Positions 7,820 through 19,860 are shown, numbered from the stretch's first letter. The stretch: 40,725 nt of DNA from Micrococcales bacterium (GCA_009779195.1 WRET01000027.1:1-40725); one strand, 5' to 3'. Notes: generated by a model from the letters alone, not told the origin. Program-made: numbers and translations.

Positions 7820-9655
7820 TCAGTCCTTGGCAGCCTGCAGGTTCGCCCGCAGCGTGGCGAGCTGGTCGTACAGCTCGGGGCGGACCTTGTCGCCGAACTG
7901 GCCGAAGTACTCCTCGGTCAGGTCAGCCTCGGCGAGCCAGGCGTCGGGGTCGACGCGGAACAGCTCTTCGAGAGCGGTTTCGGACAGGTCCAGGCCGTCG
8001 AGGTTGAGCTCGCCGGGGGCCGGGACGACACCCAGGGCGTTGGCCACACCAGGGGCCTTGCCGTCGAGGTGGTCCAGGGCCCACGCCACGACACGGGAGT
8101 TGTCGCCGAAGCCCGGCCACAGGAACTTGCCGTCAGCGCTCTTGCGGAACCAGTTGACCGAGAAGATCGCCGGCGCCTCCACGCCCTTGGCGGCCAGCTC
8201 AGCGCCCACGTCGAGCCAGTGGCCCCAGTAGTCGGCCATGTCGTAGCCGCAGAACGGGAGCATGGCGAACGGGTCGCGGCGCAGCGAACCGACGGCACCT
8301 TCGGCCGCAGCGGTCTGCTCGGAGGCCACAGTCGCACCCACGAACACCCCGTGCGCCCAGTCGCGCGCAGCCATGACCAGCGGGACGTTGGAGGCCCGGC
8401 GGCCACCGAACAGCATGGCGTCGATCGGCACACCCTCGGGCTTCTCCCAGTCGGGGGAGATGATCGGGCACTGGTCGGCGCGGACCGTGAACCGGCTGTT
8501 GGGGTGCGCGGCGACGCGCCCGCAGTCGGGGGTCCAGTCGTTGCCCAGCCAGTCGATGAGGTGGTCGGGGGCGTCGTCGGTCAGGCCTTCCCACCACACG
8601 TCACCGTCGTCGGTCAGTGCGACGTTGGTGAAGACCACGTCGTGGGTCAGCGACTCGATGGCGGTGGGGTTGGTGGCCATACCGGTACCCGGCGCCACAC
8701 CGAAGAACCCGGCCTCGGGGTTGATCGCGTGCAGGCGGCCGTCGGCGCCAGCGCGCAGCCAGGCGATGTCGTCGCCGATGGTCTCGACCTTCCAGCCGGG
8801 GATCGTCGGGCGCAGCATGGCAAGGTTCGTCTTGCCGCAGGCCGACGGGAACGCCGCCGTCAGGTGGTGCACAGAGCCGGTGGGGGAGGTCAGGCGCAAG
8901 ATGAGCATGTGCTCGGCCAGCCAGCCTTCGTCGCGGGCCATGACCGAGGCGATACGCAGCGCGAAGCACTTCTTGCCCAGCAGCGCGTTGCCGCCGTAGC
9001 CGGACCCGTACGACCAGATCTCGCGGGTCTCGGGGAAGTGCACGATGTACTTGGTGTCGTTGCAGGGCCACGGCACGTCGGCCTCGTGGTCGCCCAGGGG
9101 TGCGCCGAGGGTGTGCAGGGCGGGAACGAAGAACCCGTCGTCGCCCAGCAGCTCCAGCGCCTCGCTGCCTGCGCGTGTCATGACCAGCATGGACAGCACC
9201 ACGTACGGCGAGTCGGTCAGCTCGATACCCAGCTGGGAGATCGGGCCGCCCAGCGGACCCATGGAGAAGGGGATGACGTACATCGTCCGGCCCTTCATGG
9301 AGCCGGCGAAAACCTCTTTGAGCTCGGCGCGAAGCTCGGTGGGCTCGCGCCAGTTGTTGGTCGGTCCGGCGTCGGCCTGGTTCTGCGAGGCGATGAACGT
9401 GCGGGACTCGACCCGGGCGACGTCGGACGGGTCCGACCGCGCCAGGAAGGAGTTAGGCCGTAGCTCGGGGTTCAGCCTGATCAGCGTGCCGGCGTCCACG
9501 AGCTGTTCGGTGATGGCCTGGCGCTGGGCGTCGGAGCCGTCGACCCACACGATGTCCTTCGGCATCGTCATCTCGGCGACCTCAGCGATCCACGCCAGGA
9601 GGCGGGGGTGGCCTGGGCCTGCGGGGGCCGGCGGGACGGGGGTGGTGTTTGTCAT
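7820..9655 (-). CDS. pckG: phosphoenolpyruvate carboxykinase (GTP)
   Basis: Converts oxaloacetate and GTP to PEP, GDP and CO2, linking the TCA cycle to gluconeogenesis. At 611 residues it has the GTP-class size (ATP-class enzymes are about 530). It shows the P-loop with the reactive cysteine FPSACGKTN, the metal-binding [10 protein letters not shown], and the guanine-side [16 protein letters not shown]. The ATG at 9655 has an AGGAG about nine bases ahead. The 5' region holds an inverted repeat (9721-9753) that could serve carbon-source control. Confidence 0.96.
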   Translation of the reverse strand: MTNTTPVPPAPAGPGHPRLLAWIAEVAEMTMPKDIVWVDGSDAQRQAITEQLVDAGTLIRLNPELRPNSFLARSDPSDVARVESRTFIASQNQADAGPTNNWREPTELRAELKEVFAGSMKGRTMYVIPFSMGPLGGPISQLGIELTDSPYVVLSMLVMTRAGSEALELLGDDGFFVPALHTLGAPLGDHEADVPWPCNDTKYIVHFPETREIWSYGSGYGGNALLGKKCFALRIASVMARDEGWLAEHMLILRLTSPTGSVHHLTAAFPSACGKTNLAMLRPTIPGWKVETIGDDIAWLRAGADGRLHAINPEAGFFGVAPGTGMATNPTAIESLTHDVVFTNVALTDDGDVWWEGLTDDAPDHLIDWLGNDWTPDCGRVAAHPNSRFTVRADQCPIISPDWEKPEGVPIDAMLFGGRRASNVPLVMAARDWAHGVFVGATVASEQTAAAEGAVGSLRRDPFAMLPFCGYDMADYWGHWLDVGAELAAKGVEAPAIFSVNWFRKSADGKFLWPGFGDNSRVVAWALDHLDGKAPGVANALGVVPAPGELNLDGLDLSETALEELFRVDPDAWLAEADLTEEYFGQFGDKVRPELYDQLATLRANLQAAKD

Positions 9656-9720
9656 GCGTATCGCTCCTGTTGTCGTTCATCTCGACGGTGAGGATGGCCG
9701 TACTTCTACGATGACGGGTC

Positions 9721-9753
9721 TTCAGCGCAATCTGAACCCCAATTGCGGTTGAA
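9721..9753. promoter_or_regulatory. inverted repeat upstream of pckG, possible operator
   Basis: CGCAAT (9726-9731) and ATTGCG (9742-9747) are separated by ten bases and flanked by TTCA and TGAA. It lies about 70-100 bases upstream of the pckG start. The regulator is unknown. Confidence 0.35.
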
Positions 9754-9901
9754 GAAGCACCAGCCTTCTGGCGGGTACAATCCACGCCAGACCGAGTCTA
9801 GTCCTCGACGAGGTGAAAAGGCGCGCGGTGCGGGTCCTGGGACGGGGCTGTCCGCTGGTCGGGACAACCGCGCTGCCAGCGCAGACCCTGCTGGCCGGGG
9901 T

Positions 9902-11760
<1,859 letters not shown>

Positions 11761-11782
11761 CAGGTCCGCGCCCAGACGCGCC

Positions 11783-13783
11783 CTAGACCTCGTCGTCGTC
11801 GTCGGCGGCGCGCATCTTCGCCCACACGACCTTGCCGCCGGCGGACGTCTGGCGCCATCCCCAGTCGGCGAGCTGTTCGACGATCTTGATACCGAACCCG
11901 CCGATACGGTCCGGGTGCCCGTCGGTGGCCACCGGCGGGGCTGGGTTGTCGTCTGCGACCTCGATACGCAGGGCCTCGCCGACGTCGGCCAGCTGGAGCG
12001 TCAGGTCGCCCCAGCCGTGGTTGACGGCGTTGGCGACGAGCTCTGAGACCACCAGCTCGGCGGACCTGCACCGCGGCAGGTTCCACTCAGAACAGGCTGA
12101 GCGCACAGCCTGGCGGGCGATACGCAGCGCGGACGGGTCGTGCGGCAGCGCGCTGCGGCGGCGCCCGTCGACCAGGGGGGTGCTCGTGTGGACGGGCACC
12201 CTCACCACGACGACGGCGATGTCGTCCTCGGCGTGGCGGGCCAGTCGTGACAGCACCTCCTCGCCGATGGTCGCGGCGTCTGGGCCGGTGGCGTCGCGCA
12301 CCACCTGGGCCAGCACGTCCAGACCGTCGCGCATATTGCGCCCACGGTGCTCGACAAGACCGTCGGTGTAGTAGACCACCACGTCGCCGGGCCGCAGGAC
12401 GGTCGTCGCACCGGTGCGCGAAGCGTCCTGGCCGAACCCGACCATCGGTCCGCGTCCGTCGTTGAGGTAGGTCACCGAGCTGTCACGGCGCAGCAGCGGG
12501 GGCAGGTGCCCGGCGCGGCAGTAGTCCATCTGCCACCCGTCGTCGGCGGCGGTCAGGGTCGAGCACACCACACCAGCGGCCCGCGGGACCTGCATCCCGG
12601 CGACGATCTGGTCCAGACGGGTCAGCACCTGCTCGGGTGGGCTGCCCTCGAGCGCGTAGGCACGCACGACGGCCCGCAGCTGGCCCATGGTCGCGGCAGC
12701 CTCCACGTCGTGGCCGACGACGTCGCCGATGACCACTCCCGCAGTCCCGGGCCGTATGGGCAAGATGTCGTACCAGTCGCCGCCGATCTGGGTGTCGACG
12801 ATGCTCGGCGCGTAGTAAGTCCACACGTCAAGCCCGTCGATCTCGGCCTGGTGGGGCAGCATCGACCGCTGCATGGTCTCGGCGAGACGGTGGGCGCGCA
12901 GGTACAGGGTCGAGTTCTCCAGCGACGTTCCGACACGCCGAGCCGACACGCGCAACAAACCGAGCGTTGCCTGATCCAGCCCCGCCATCCCTACACCCGA
13001 TAGGGGGACAACCGCGAGCAGCCCGACGACCGAGTGACGGGCCGGGACGGCGAGCAAGGTGACGATCCCGGGGTCGTCGGGCTGGGCGTGCTCGCGCAGC
13101 CGGGCCGCGACCCGGTGGGCCAGAGAACCGACGGGGTAGTCCAGCGACAGGTCGAGGTCGGCCATGCCGTCGGTGGTGCCGTTGAGCACCTGCAGGGCCG
13201 GGTCGTCGGGTTCGCCGTCGGTGTCGCCGAGGTCGACGAGGAAGTCTGCGCGGCGCACCACCGAAGAGGTGACCAGTACCCGGGCCGTGGCTTCCAGGTC
13301 CCCGGTGGACTGCAGGTTGGTCGAGACCTGGGCCACGTCGGCCAGGATCTGGAGGTCACGCCGCTCGCGTTTGACCAGCGTCTGGACCAAATCGCCCGGG
13401 GAAGTGTCCACGCGGACGAGCCACATCTCGAGCTTGTCACCGTCGAGGACCGGGGTCGCAGTGACGTGCACCGTCTCCCACGTCCGGTCGCCCAGGCGGA
13501 TATGCAACACCTGGCTGGACTCGCGCAGCTCGGCCAGAGCGGCGAACACTGCCTCGGCGTCACAAAGGCGTACTCCTGGGTGGCGCAGCAGCGAGCCCGG
13601 GTGACTGGCGAGCACCTCCAGCGTCATACCGACCTCGCGGACGAACGCATCATTCACCCAAATCGGACGAAGTGTGGAGTCCACGGCGAGCCAGGGAACA
13701 CCCGAAGACACCAGCGCGCGTCCCAGCGATCTTTCGATCGTGGCGGCATCACACGCCGAAAGGGGGGTGTTCACAGTCGTCAT
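11783..13783 (-). CDS. PAS-GAF-SpoIIE phosphatase-HATPase regulatory protein
   Basis: A 666-residue cytoplasmic switch protein. Domains in order: PAS-like sensor (about 20-130), GAF-like (about 140-295), PP2C-type SpoIIE phosphatase (about 305-530) and an anti-sigma-kinase-type HATPase (about 545-660). The phosphatase metal site is visible in GGDWYD (334-339), GDVVGHD (353-359), TDG (473-475) and DD (520-521). The kinase shows the N-box ELVANAVNHG (581-590), ADDNP (610-614) and GGFGIKIVEQL. One chain thus carries domains that can both phosphorylate and dephosphorylate STAS antagonists. The flanking STAS genes are the obvious substrates; the sensed signal is unknown. Confidence 0.9.
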   Translation of the reverse strand: MTTVNTPLSACDAATIERSLGRALVSSGVPWLAVDSTLRPIWVNDAFVREVGMTLEVLASHPGSLLRHPGVRLCDAEAVFAALAELRESSQVLHIRLGDRTWETVHVTATPVLDGDKLEMWLVRVDTSPGDLVQTLVKRERRDLQILADVAQVSTNLQSTGDLEATARVLVTSSVVRRADFLVDLGDTDGEPDDPALQVLNGTTDGMADLDLSLDYPVGSLAHRVAARLREHAQPDDPGIVTLLAVPARHSVVGLLAVVPLSGVGMAGLDQATLGLLRVSARRVGTSLENSTLYLRAHRLAETMQRSMLPHQAEIDGLDVWTYYAPSIVDTQIGGDWYDILPIRPGTAGVVIGDVVGHDVEAAATMGQLRAVVRAYALEGSPPEQVLTRLDQIVAGMQVPRAAGVVCSTLTAADDGWQMDYCRAGHLPPLLRRDSSVTYLNDGRGPMVGFGQDASRTGATTVLRPGDVVVYYTDGLVEHRGRNMRDGLDVLAQVVRDATGPDAATIGEEVLSRLARHAEDDIAVVVVRVPVHTSTPLVDGRRRSALPHDPSALRIARQAVRSACSEWNLPRCRSAELVVSELVANAVNHGWGDLTLQLADVGEALRIEVADDNPAPPVATDGHPDRIGGFGIKIVEQLADWGWRQTSAGGKVVWAKMRAADDDDEV

Positions 13784-13845
13784 AATCGTCTACCGTGCGT
13801 TGTGTGATGAGTAGTCTGGAGGGCGAGACCAACAGGAGGAGTGCC

Positions 13846-14199
13846 GTGCGAGAGGGTAGGCCGCCCGAGAGCACGGCTTCGGTCGTGCTGGGCGAACCAG
13901 GTGCCGTCCAGGTGCTGGTCGAGCCAGACCGTACCCGGATAGTGCTGTCTGGCGAGGTAGATGCCGACTTGGGGGCCGAGCTGGCCGAGGCGACTGCCGA
14001 GGCGGAACGCCAGGCTCTGCCGATCGAGGTCGACACCCGGCATGTGACGTTCATGGACTCCTCGGGGGTGGCGTTCTTGGCCAGGCTGTCGATCCGCAGC
14101 CCGCACCGGGTGCGGTTGCTGAGGGTGCCACCCACCGTTCGGTTCCTGCTGGAAGTCACTCGTATTGGGGAGTTGCTTGACGTCGAGAACGACGAGTAA
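13846..14199 (+). CDS. STAS-domain anti-sigma factor antagonist, second copy
   Basis: A 117-residue STAS protein with FMDSSGVAFL, where Ser72 is the predicted phosphosite. The start GTG 13846 has AGGAGG six bases ahead. ATG 13807 is in frame but lacks a good ribosome-binding site. It is divergent from the SpoIIE-type phosphatase gene with a 62-base gap, which suggests shared control. It differs clearly from the other copy, especially in its longer N-terminus, so the two may serve different kinases or signals. Confidence 0.85.
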   Translation: MREGRPPESTASVVLGEPGAVQVLVEPDRTRIVLSGEVDADLGAELAEATAEAERQALPIEVDTRHVTFMDSSGVAFLARLSIRSPHRVRLLRVPPTVRFLLEVTRIGELLDVENDE

Positions 14200-14227
14200 G
14201 CAACCTTCCGGTCCCCACGAGCGTTCC

Positions 14228-14258
14228 GCGCCCCGGCGACATGCGGTGCCCGGGGCGC
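14228..14258 (+). terminator. hairpin after the second STAS gene
   Basis: GCGCCCCGG pairs with CCGGGGCGC around a 13-base loop, 28 bases after the stop. No U-tract. Confidence 0.5.
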
Positions 14259-14391
14259 CCCCTCGGTCAGGCGTCCTCACCGTCCCGTGCGCTGCAGCGG
14301 ACGTGTTCGCCTGTCTGGGCGAGCTCCGCACTAGGCTGGTCGGGGGTGATGTTCCGGGTGATGTCGAGCCGGGTGGTTTGGAGCACGCCCA

Positions 14392-14419
14392 GCCCCGGCC
14401 CGCCGTGGCGGACCGGGGC
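14392..14419 (-). terminator. hairpin after fba
   Basis: GCCCCGGcCCGCC pairs with GGCGGaCCGGGGC (one mismatch). It lies about 20 bases past the fba stop on the minus strand. Confidence 0.55.
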
Positions 14420-14439
14420 CCAGACGCACGGGCAGGCAC

Positions 14440-15459
<1,020 letters not shown>

Positions 15460-15633
15460 TGTCTCTCCTCGTGGTAGACGTGCCGGTCTGTCCGAGTCTT
15501 CCACGCTCACCCCCTCCAAGTCGTCCCCAGGTGCGGTATTAGTGAACAACGGCGGTTCTGCGCCTGGGGGGCTGGCACACTGGGGGCTGACCGTGGACGA
15601 AACGGCCCTGACCACGAGGTGAGAGGAACCCAG

Positions 15634-16254
15634 GTGGACGACGAGGTCGGGGTGGGGCCGTGGCCCGGGGGACCTGGCGCCTGGCCGCCGGTGGGCCCTG
15701 GTTCGCCGTACGACCCCGCCCTGCTCGCTGAAGGGGACCGCCGCAACGTCGTCGACCAGTACCGGTACTGGTCGGTCGAAGCCGTCGTGGCCGACCTGGA
15801 CACCCACCGATCGCCGCTGCACGTGGCGTTCGAGAACACCGCGCACGACCTGAACGTCGGGTCGGTGGTGCGTACCGCGAACGCCTACAACGTCGCCGGG
15901 ATACATGTGGTGGGCCGGCGCCGCTGGAACCGTCGCGGGGCCATGGTCACCGACCGCTACCTGCACCTGCACCACCACGGCGACACCGCCGACCTGTTCG
16001 CCTGGGCGGGTGCGGCCGGACTGCCGGTGCTCGGCGTGGACAACATCGACGGGTCGGTGCCTATCGAGACGTACCCGCTGCCACGTGGGTGCGTGCTGCT
16101 GTTCGGCACCGAGTCCACCGGGCTGAGCCCCCAGGCCGTCGCCGGGTGCCAGGCCGTGGCGCACATCACCCAGCACGGCTCGACCCGTTCGCTCAACCTC
16201 GGTGCCGCTGCCGCTATCGCCATCTACGCCTGGGCTGTACGTCATCTGCCCTGA
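15634..16254 (+). CDS. SpoU/TrmH-family RNA 2'-O-methyltransferase
   Basis: A SPOUT-fold methyltransferase using SAM on a ribose of tRNA or rRNA. The 206-residue protein carries the three SpoU motifs: NVGSVVRTANAY (motif 1), LLFGTESTGLS (motif 2) and RSLNLGAAAAIAIYAW (motif 3), which form the knotted cofactor site. The N-terminal 30 residues are rich in Gly and Pro. GTG 15634 has GAGAGGAA six bases ahead and was chosen over 15619. The substrate nucleotide cannot be told from sequence alone. Confidence 0.88.
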   Translation: MDDEVGVGPWPGGPGAWPPVGPGSPYDPALLAEGDRRNVVDQYRYWSVEAVVADLDTHRSPLHVAFENTAHDLNVGSVVRTANAYNVAGIHVVGRRRWNRRGAMVTDRYLHLHHHGDTADLFAWAGAAGLPVLGVDNIDGSVPIETYPLPRGCVLLFGTESTGLSPQAVAGCQAVAHITQHGSTRSLNLGAAAAIAIYAWAVRHLP

Positions 16255-16386
16255 TCCAGCGGTGTCCCACCACCTGCTGCGCGCCAGCGTCGTCGCCGCC
16301 CGAGACCTATGTCCACATGGCGGCCCTGGCGGCACCGGGTGGGCCACGACCGAGGCACGAAGTTCGTCGCAGCGCGCGCAGTTCCG

Positions 16387-16398
16387 TAGGCTGTGGTC
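16387..16398 (+). promoter_or_regulatory. leaderless promoter of the SDR gene
   Basis: TAGGCT ends six bases before ATG 16399, with no ribosome-binding site. Confidence 0.55.
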
Positions 16399-17217
16399 AT
16401 GGGAACCGCACTCGTCACCGGCGCCAGCGCCGGCATCGGCCTGGAGTTCGCCTGGCAGCTGGCCACCGCCCGGCATGACCTCGTCCTCGTGGCCCGTGAC
16501 CGCGAGCGGCTCGAGCACCTGGCCGGACAGCTGCGCGCTGCAGCAGGTGTGCGCACCGAGGTGCTCGTCGCCGACTTGAGCGACCGCGGCGACGTCGACC
16601 GGGTCGCGGCCCGTCTTGCCGCCGCCGAACGTCCTGTGGGCCTGCTGATCAACAACGCGGGGTATGCCCCGGCCCTGCCGTTCGTCGATGACGACCTGGC
16701 CAGCCAGGAGCAGGCGCTGGACGTCATGGTCCGCGTCGTCATGGTGCTGTCCCACGCAGCGGCGACGGCCATGCGCGCGCGGGGGCGCGGGGCGATCCTC
16801 AACGTCGGTTCGGTCGCCGGGCTCATGGCGACGTCCGCGTACTCGGCCCACAAGGCGTGGGTGCAGACCTTCACCGAGGCGCTGGCCGTCGAGCTGGACG
16901 GCACCGGTGTGACCGCGACGTGCCTTCGTCCAGGCCTGACCCGCACCGAGTTCCACGACCGTGCCGGTGTGGATGTCCACGCCTACCCCGAGATCGCCTG
17001 GCTCGACACCGAGTCCGTCGTGGCCTGCGCCCTGTCTGACGTACGCCGCGGAACGGTCCTGTCCACCCCCTCGTTGCGCTACCAGACCGCCGCGACCGCC
17101 CTCAAGCTCCTGCCCCGCGCAGCAGTCCGCTCCCTGACCCACCTGCGCGACGCCATCGTCAACCCCCCCGACGAACATCCCGACGAGAGCCCCGAAGACC
17201 CAGCCGACCCAGTGTGA
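16399..17217 (+). CDS. short-chain dehydrogenase/reductase
   Basis: A 272-residue NAD(P)-dependent oxidoreductase of the classical SDR family. It shows the Rossmann motif VTGASAGIG near residue 7, NNAGYA near residue 85, and the catalytic Ser and YxxxK (NVGSVAG and YSAHK). An Arg at the end of the second strand (VARDRERL) hints at NADP preference. The C-terminus is acidic and rich in Pro and Glu. No pathway neighbour indicates the substrate. A long palindromic repeat follows 14 bases after the stop. Confidence 0.9.
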   Translation: MGTALVTGASAGIGLEFAWQLATARHDLVLVARDRERLEHLAGQLRAAAGVRTEVLVADLSDRGDVDRVAARLAAAERPVGLLINNAGYAPALPFVDDDLASQEQALDVMVRVVMVLSHAAATAMRARGRGAILNVGSVAGLMATSAYSAHKAWVQTFTEALAVELDGTGVTATCLRPGLTRTEFHDRAGVDVHAYPEIAWLDTESVVACALSDVRRGTVLSTPSLRYQTAATALKLLPRAAVRSLTHLRDAIVNPPDEHPDESPEDPADPV

Positions 17218-17230
17218 CCCGGTCATCGGA

Positions 17231-17326
17231 GGGCGAGACAGTGGGGACGGTTCCTGCTGTCTTGCCCGCTGCGCCGTTTTGCGGCGCGGTGGGCAAGACT
17301 GAGGAACCGTCCCCACTGTCTCGCCC
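17231..17326. repeat. GGGGACGGTTCC family, full-length palindromic element
   Basis: A 96-base near-perfect palindrome. The outer arms are 24 bp and perfect (17231-17254 with 17303-17326) and contain GACAGTGGGGACGGTTCC. An inner stem, CTTGCCC/GGGCAAG, and a GCGCCG/CGGCGC-like tip around TTTT complete it. It lies between the SDR gene and pyrE and should form a strong RNA hairpin. The same architecture recurs at 19769-19860. Confidence 0.9.
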
Positions 17327-17379
17327 GGACGCGAACATGCTCGCCGACCGCCACAACCGCCTGGCCTGACGCCTGCCGG

Positions 17380-17391
17380 TACCCTGGCGAC
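17380..17391 (+). promoter_or_regulatory. leaderless promoter of pyrE
   Basis: TACCCT ends six bases before GTG 17392. Confidence 0.6.
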
Positions 17392-17946
17392 GTGAATCCC
17401 CGCGACCAGCTCCGTGAACTGATCTGCGACCTCGCCGTGGTGCACGGGAAAGTGACGTTGGCCTCGGGGCGCGAGGCCGACTACTACGTGGACCTGCGCC
17501 GGGTGACGCTGCACCACGCTGGGGCGCCGCTGGTCGGCCAGGTGATGGCGGACCAGCTCGCCGACCTGGGCCTGGGACCTGACCAGGTCGACGCCGTCGG
17601 CGGGCTCACCCTCGGTGCTGACCCGATCGCCACGGCCCTGGTCCACACCGCCGCAGCCCGTGGCCAGAGCCTGGATGCGTTCGTCGTGCGTAAGGCGGCC
17701 AAGACGCACGGGATGCAGCGGCGGATCGAAGGCCCTGATATCGCTGGACGGCGTGTGGTGGTCTTGGAGGACACGTCCACCACCGGCGGCTCACCGATCG
17801 CCGCTGTCGAGGCTGCCCGTGAGGCCGGGGCGCAGGTGGCGGCCGTGGCTGTCATCGTCGACCGCGCGACCGGTGCCCGCGAGAAGATCGAAGCCCTCGG
17901 CGTCGCCTACCACTACCTGTACACCCTGGCCGACCTGGGTCTGTGA
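17392..17946 (+). CDS. pyrE: orotate phosphoribosyltransferase
   Basis: Joins orotate and PRPP to give OMP in pyrimidine synthesis. The 184-residue product has TLASGREADYYVDLR at the orotate side, GGLTLGADPIA, FVVRKAAKTHG with the catalytic lysines, and the PRPP motif VVVLEDTSTTGGS. The leaderless GTG start fits the family's N-terminus. It is convergent with dedA; the two stops are one base apart, so no terminator fits between them. Confidence 0.95.
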   Translation: MNPRDQLRELICDLAVVHGKVTLASGREADYYVDLRRVTLHHAGAPLVGQVMADQLADLGLGPDQVDAVGGLTLGADPIATALVHTAAARGQSLDAFVVRKAAKTHGMQRRIEGPDIAGRRVVVLEDTSTTGGSPIAAVEAAREAGAQVAAVAVIVDRATGAREKIEALGVAYHYLYTLADLGL

Positions 17947-17947
17947 G

Positions 17948-18643
17948 TCAGGCTTCCTCGGGCTGCGCAGACTCGGGGACTTGTGGGGACTCGGGGGTCT
18001 CAGCACGACGTTTGCGCCGTTCTCGCAGCACCTCGACGATCACCGGGGACACCGACACCAAGACGATGAGGACCAGCAGGGCCTCGATGTTCTTGGCGAC
18101 GAAGGGCAGACGACCGAGCAGGTACCCCAGCCAGGTCACCCCACCTGCCCACAGCACGACGCCGATGGAGTTGAACTTCACGAAGTGCCGGTACGGCATC
18201 CGCCCGACCCCGGCGGCCACCGAGGCGTAGGTCCGTACGAACGGGATGAACTGGGCGATGACCAGGGTCCGCCCCCCGTACTTGTCGAAGTACGCGTGCG
18301 TCATGTCGATGTGCTTGCGTTTGAAGATCCGCCCGTCAGGCCGGTCGAACAGCTTGGTCCCGACGAACCGGCCGATCCCGTACCCCGACTGGGTGCCGGC
18401 GAACGCGGTGAGGACCAAGATCAGCGACAGCGGCACGATACCGATACCGATGTCTAGCTCCTTGCTGGCGACCAGGGCACCGGCGGTAAACAGCAGCGAG
18501 TCACCGGGCAGGATCGGGAACAGCAGCCCGACCTCGACAAAGATCACCACCATGATCCCCAGCAGCGCCCACGTCCCGAACGAGTCGATCAGGGACTGCG
18601 GGTCCAACCAGCTTGGCCCGAGCGCGGGCACCATCGTGAACAT
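17948..18643 (-). CDS. DedA/SNARE-associated family membrane protein
   Basis: A 231-residue polytopic membrane protein. It shows the family motifs FVEVGLLFPILPGDSLLFTAG (as FVEVGLLFPI and LPGDSLLFTAG), GYGIGRFVG and FIPFVRTYASVAAGVGRMPYR, where the Arg/Gly-rich segment is conserved. Recent work assigns DedA members to lipid-carrier (undecaprenyl phosphate) flipping, though which members do so is not settled. The C-terminal tail is charged (RERRKRRAETPES). Its start fits a TAGGCT-6-ATG leaderless promoter. Confidence 0.9.
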   Translation of the reverse strand: MFTMVPALGPSWLDPQSLIDSFGTWALLGIMVVIFVEVGLLFPILPGDSLLFTAGALVASKELDIGIGIVPLSLILVLTAFAGTQSGYGIGRFVGTKLFDRPDGRIFKRKHIDMTHAYFDKYGGRTLVIAQFIPFVRTYASVAAGVGRMPYRHFVKFNSIGVVLWAGGVTWLGYLLGRLPFVAKNIEALLVLIVLVSVSPVIVEVLRERRKRRAETPESPQVPESAQPEEA

Positions 18644-18655
18644 GCCGACAGCCTA
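18644..18655 (-). promoter_or_regulatory. leaderless promoter of the dedA-family gene
   Basis: On the minus strand TAGGCT lies six bases ahead of ATG 18643. Confidence 0.55.
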
Positions 18656-18679
18656 AGGGACGACAAGCCGTGTCCAGGC

Positions 18680-19621
18680 TCAATGGTGGAACACAGCGGT
18701 GAGCGCCAAGATCACCGGGACTGACACCAGGGTGGTCAGCAAGACGATGTCGCGGGCCAGCACCTGGCCGCGGCCGTACCGGGCGGCGTAGTTGTTCATG
18801 TTCTGGGCTGTGGGCAGCGCTGTGGTGATGACCAGGGCAAACACCAGCTCGTCGGGCAGGCGCAGCGCCAGGGCGAGGCCGAAGGCCACTGCGGGCATCA
18901 CCGCCACTTTCAGCCCGGTGGCCACCAGCACCGCGCTGCGCTGCGTACCAGCCTTCAAAGGGCGGTGCCCGTGCAGGGCTGCCCCGAACGCCAAGAGCAC
19001 CATCGGCACCGCCGCGGCACCAAGTTCGGCCAGGGGGGCAGAGACCATCGTCGGCACCGTCCAGCCGCCCACCGCCACGACAGCACCAGCACCGGTGGCT
19101 GCGACGATCGGGTTGCGCACGGGCTGGGCGAGCACGTCGCGCACCCGCACCCGGCCTTTCGTCGACAGGTCGAGCACCCCCAAGACCACCGGCGAGAACA
19201 CCAGCACCTGCACCAAGATCTGCGGCACGACGTACTGCGCGTTGCCGATCACGTACGCCGCCACCGGCAGCCCGATGTTGTTGGAGTTCACATAGCTCGA
19301 GCAGGCCGCCCCCATGGTGGTGTCCGGCAACGACGTGCGGAACCACAACCGCGACGCCACGACGTACAACCCTGCGGTGACCAGTGCCGACACCCCTGCC
19401 ACCAGAGCGAACCACGAGAAGAACAAGGACACCTCGGCGGTGGAGACCACCGTGAACAGCAGCGCCGGCATCGTCACGAAGAACGCCATCTTGTTGAGCA
19501 CAGTCGCCGCGCCCTCGCCCACCAGGCGCAGCCGTGCCACCAGGTACCCCGCGGTGATGATGACCCCGATGATGAAAAACCCCGTGAACGCGTTCAGCAC
19601 ATTCCCAGTGTGACCCACCAT
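18680..19621 (-). CDS. AEC (auxin efflux carrier) family transporter
   Basis: A 313-residue membrane protein with about ten hydrophobic segments in two halves. It starts MVGHTGNVLNAFTGFFIIG, where TM1 follows a short N-tail. YVNSNNIGLPVAAYV and TTALPTAQNMNNYAARYG match the conserved polar breaks in the AEC fold. Bacterial members export or import organic acids such as malate. An in-frame ATG at 19651 would add ten residues; neither start has a good ribosome-binding site. The dedA-family gene lies 36 bases beyond its stop on the same strand but has its own promoter. Confidence 0.85.
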   Translation of the reverse strand: MVGHTGNVLNAFTGFFIIGVIITAGYLVARLRLVGEGAATVLNKMAFFVTMPALLFTVVSTAEVSLFFSWFALVAGVSALVTAGLYVVASRLWFRTSLPDTTMGAACSSYVNSNNIGLPVAAYVIGNAQYVVPQILVQVLVFSPVVLGVLDLSTKGRVRVRDVLAQPVRNPIVAATGAGAVVAVGGWTVPTMVSAPLAELGAAAVPMVLLAFGAALHGHRPLKAGTQRSAVLVATGLKVAVMPAVAFGLALALRLPDELVFALVITTALPTAQNMNNYAARYGRGQVLARDIVLLTTLVSVPVILALTAVFHH

Positions 19622-19689
19622 GCTGCCAACCCAGCTGCGGGGGAGCGACATCGCGATGGCCCAGACATGACGTTCCGGAAAACGCCAGT

Positions 19690-19723
19690 CGCAAGACAGT
19701 GGGGACGGTTCCTATGTCTTGCG
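19690..19723. repeat. GGGGACGGTTCC family, short form
   Basis: CGCAAGACA pairs with TGTCTTGCG around GTGGGGACGGTTCCTA. It matches the short form at 3590-3617. Confidence 0.85.
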
Positions 19724-19768
19724 AGGTCAGAGGGGCTTTCTGTGTTTGGGGACACTTGTGTCTTGGGG

Positions 19769-19860
19769 GCGAGACTGTGGGGACGGTTCCGCAGTCTTGC
19801 TGGGACCTGCGCCGCTGGCGCCGGTCCGCAAGACAGTCGGAACCGTCCCCACCGTCTCGC
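19769..19860. repeat. GGGGACGGTTCC family, full-length palindromic element
   Basis: A 92-base near-perfect palindrome: outer GCGAGAC...GTCTCGC arms with GTGGGGACGGTTCC and its complement, inner CTTGC/GCAAG stems, and a GGCGC tip. It is the same plan as 17231-17326 with a different tip. Confidence 0.88.

Noticed and set aside
7745..9463. Plus-strand open frame of 572 codons
   Set aside because: It is the antisense shadow of pckG, whose motifs are complete.
14267..14430. Small genes between the second STAS gene and fba
   Set aside because: Short frames only; the space is explained by two terminator hairpins.
15460..17709. Minus-strand frame open for about 2.2 kb upstream of fba
   Set aside because: It is antisense to the methyltransferase, SDR and pyrE genes and has no family sequence; long antisense frames are expected at this GC content.
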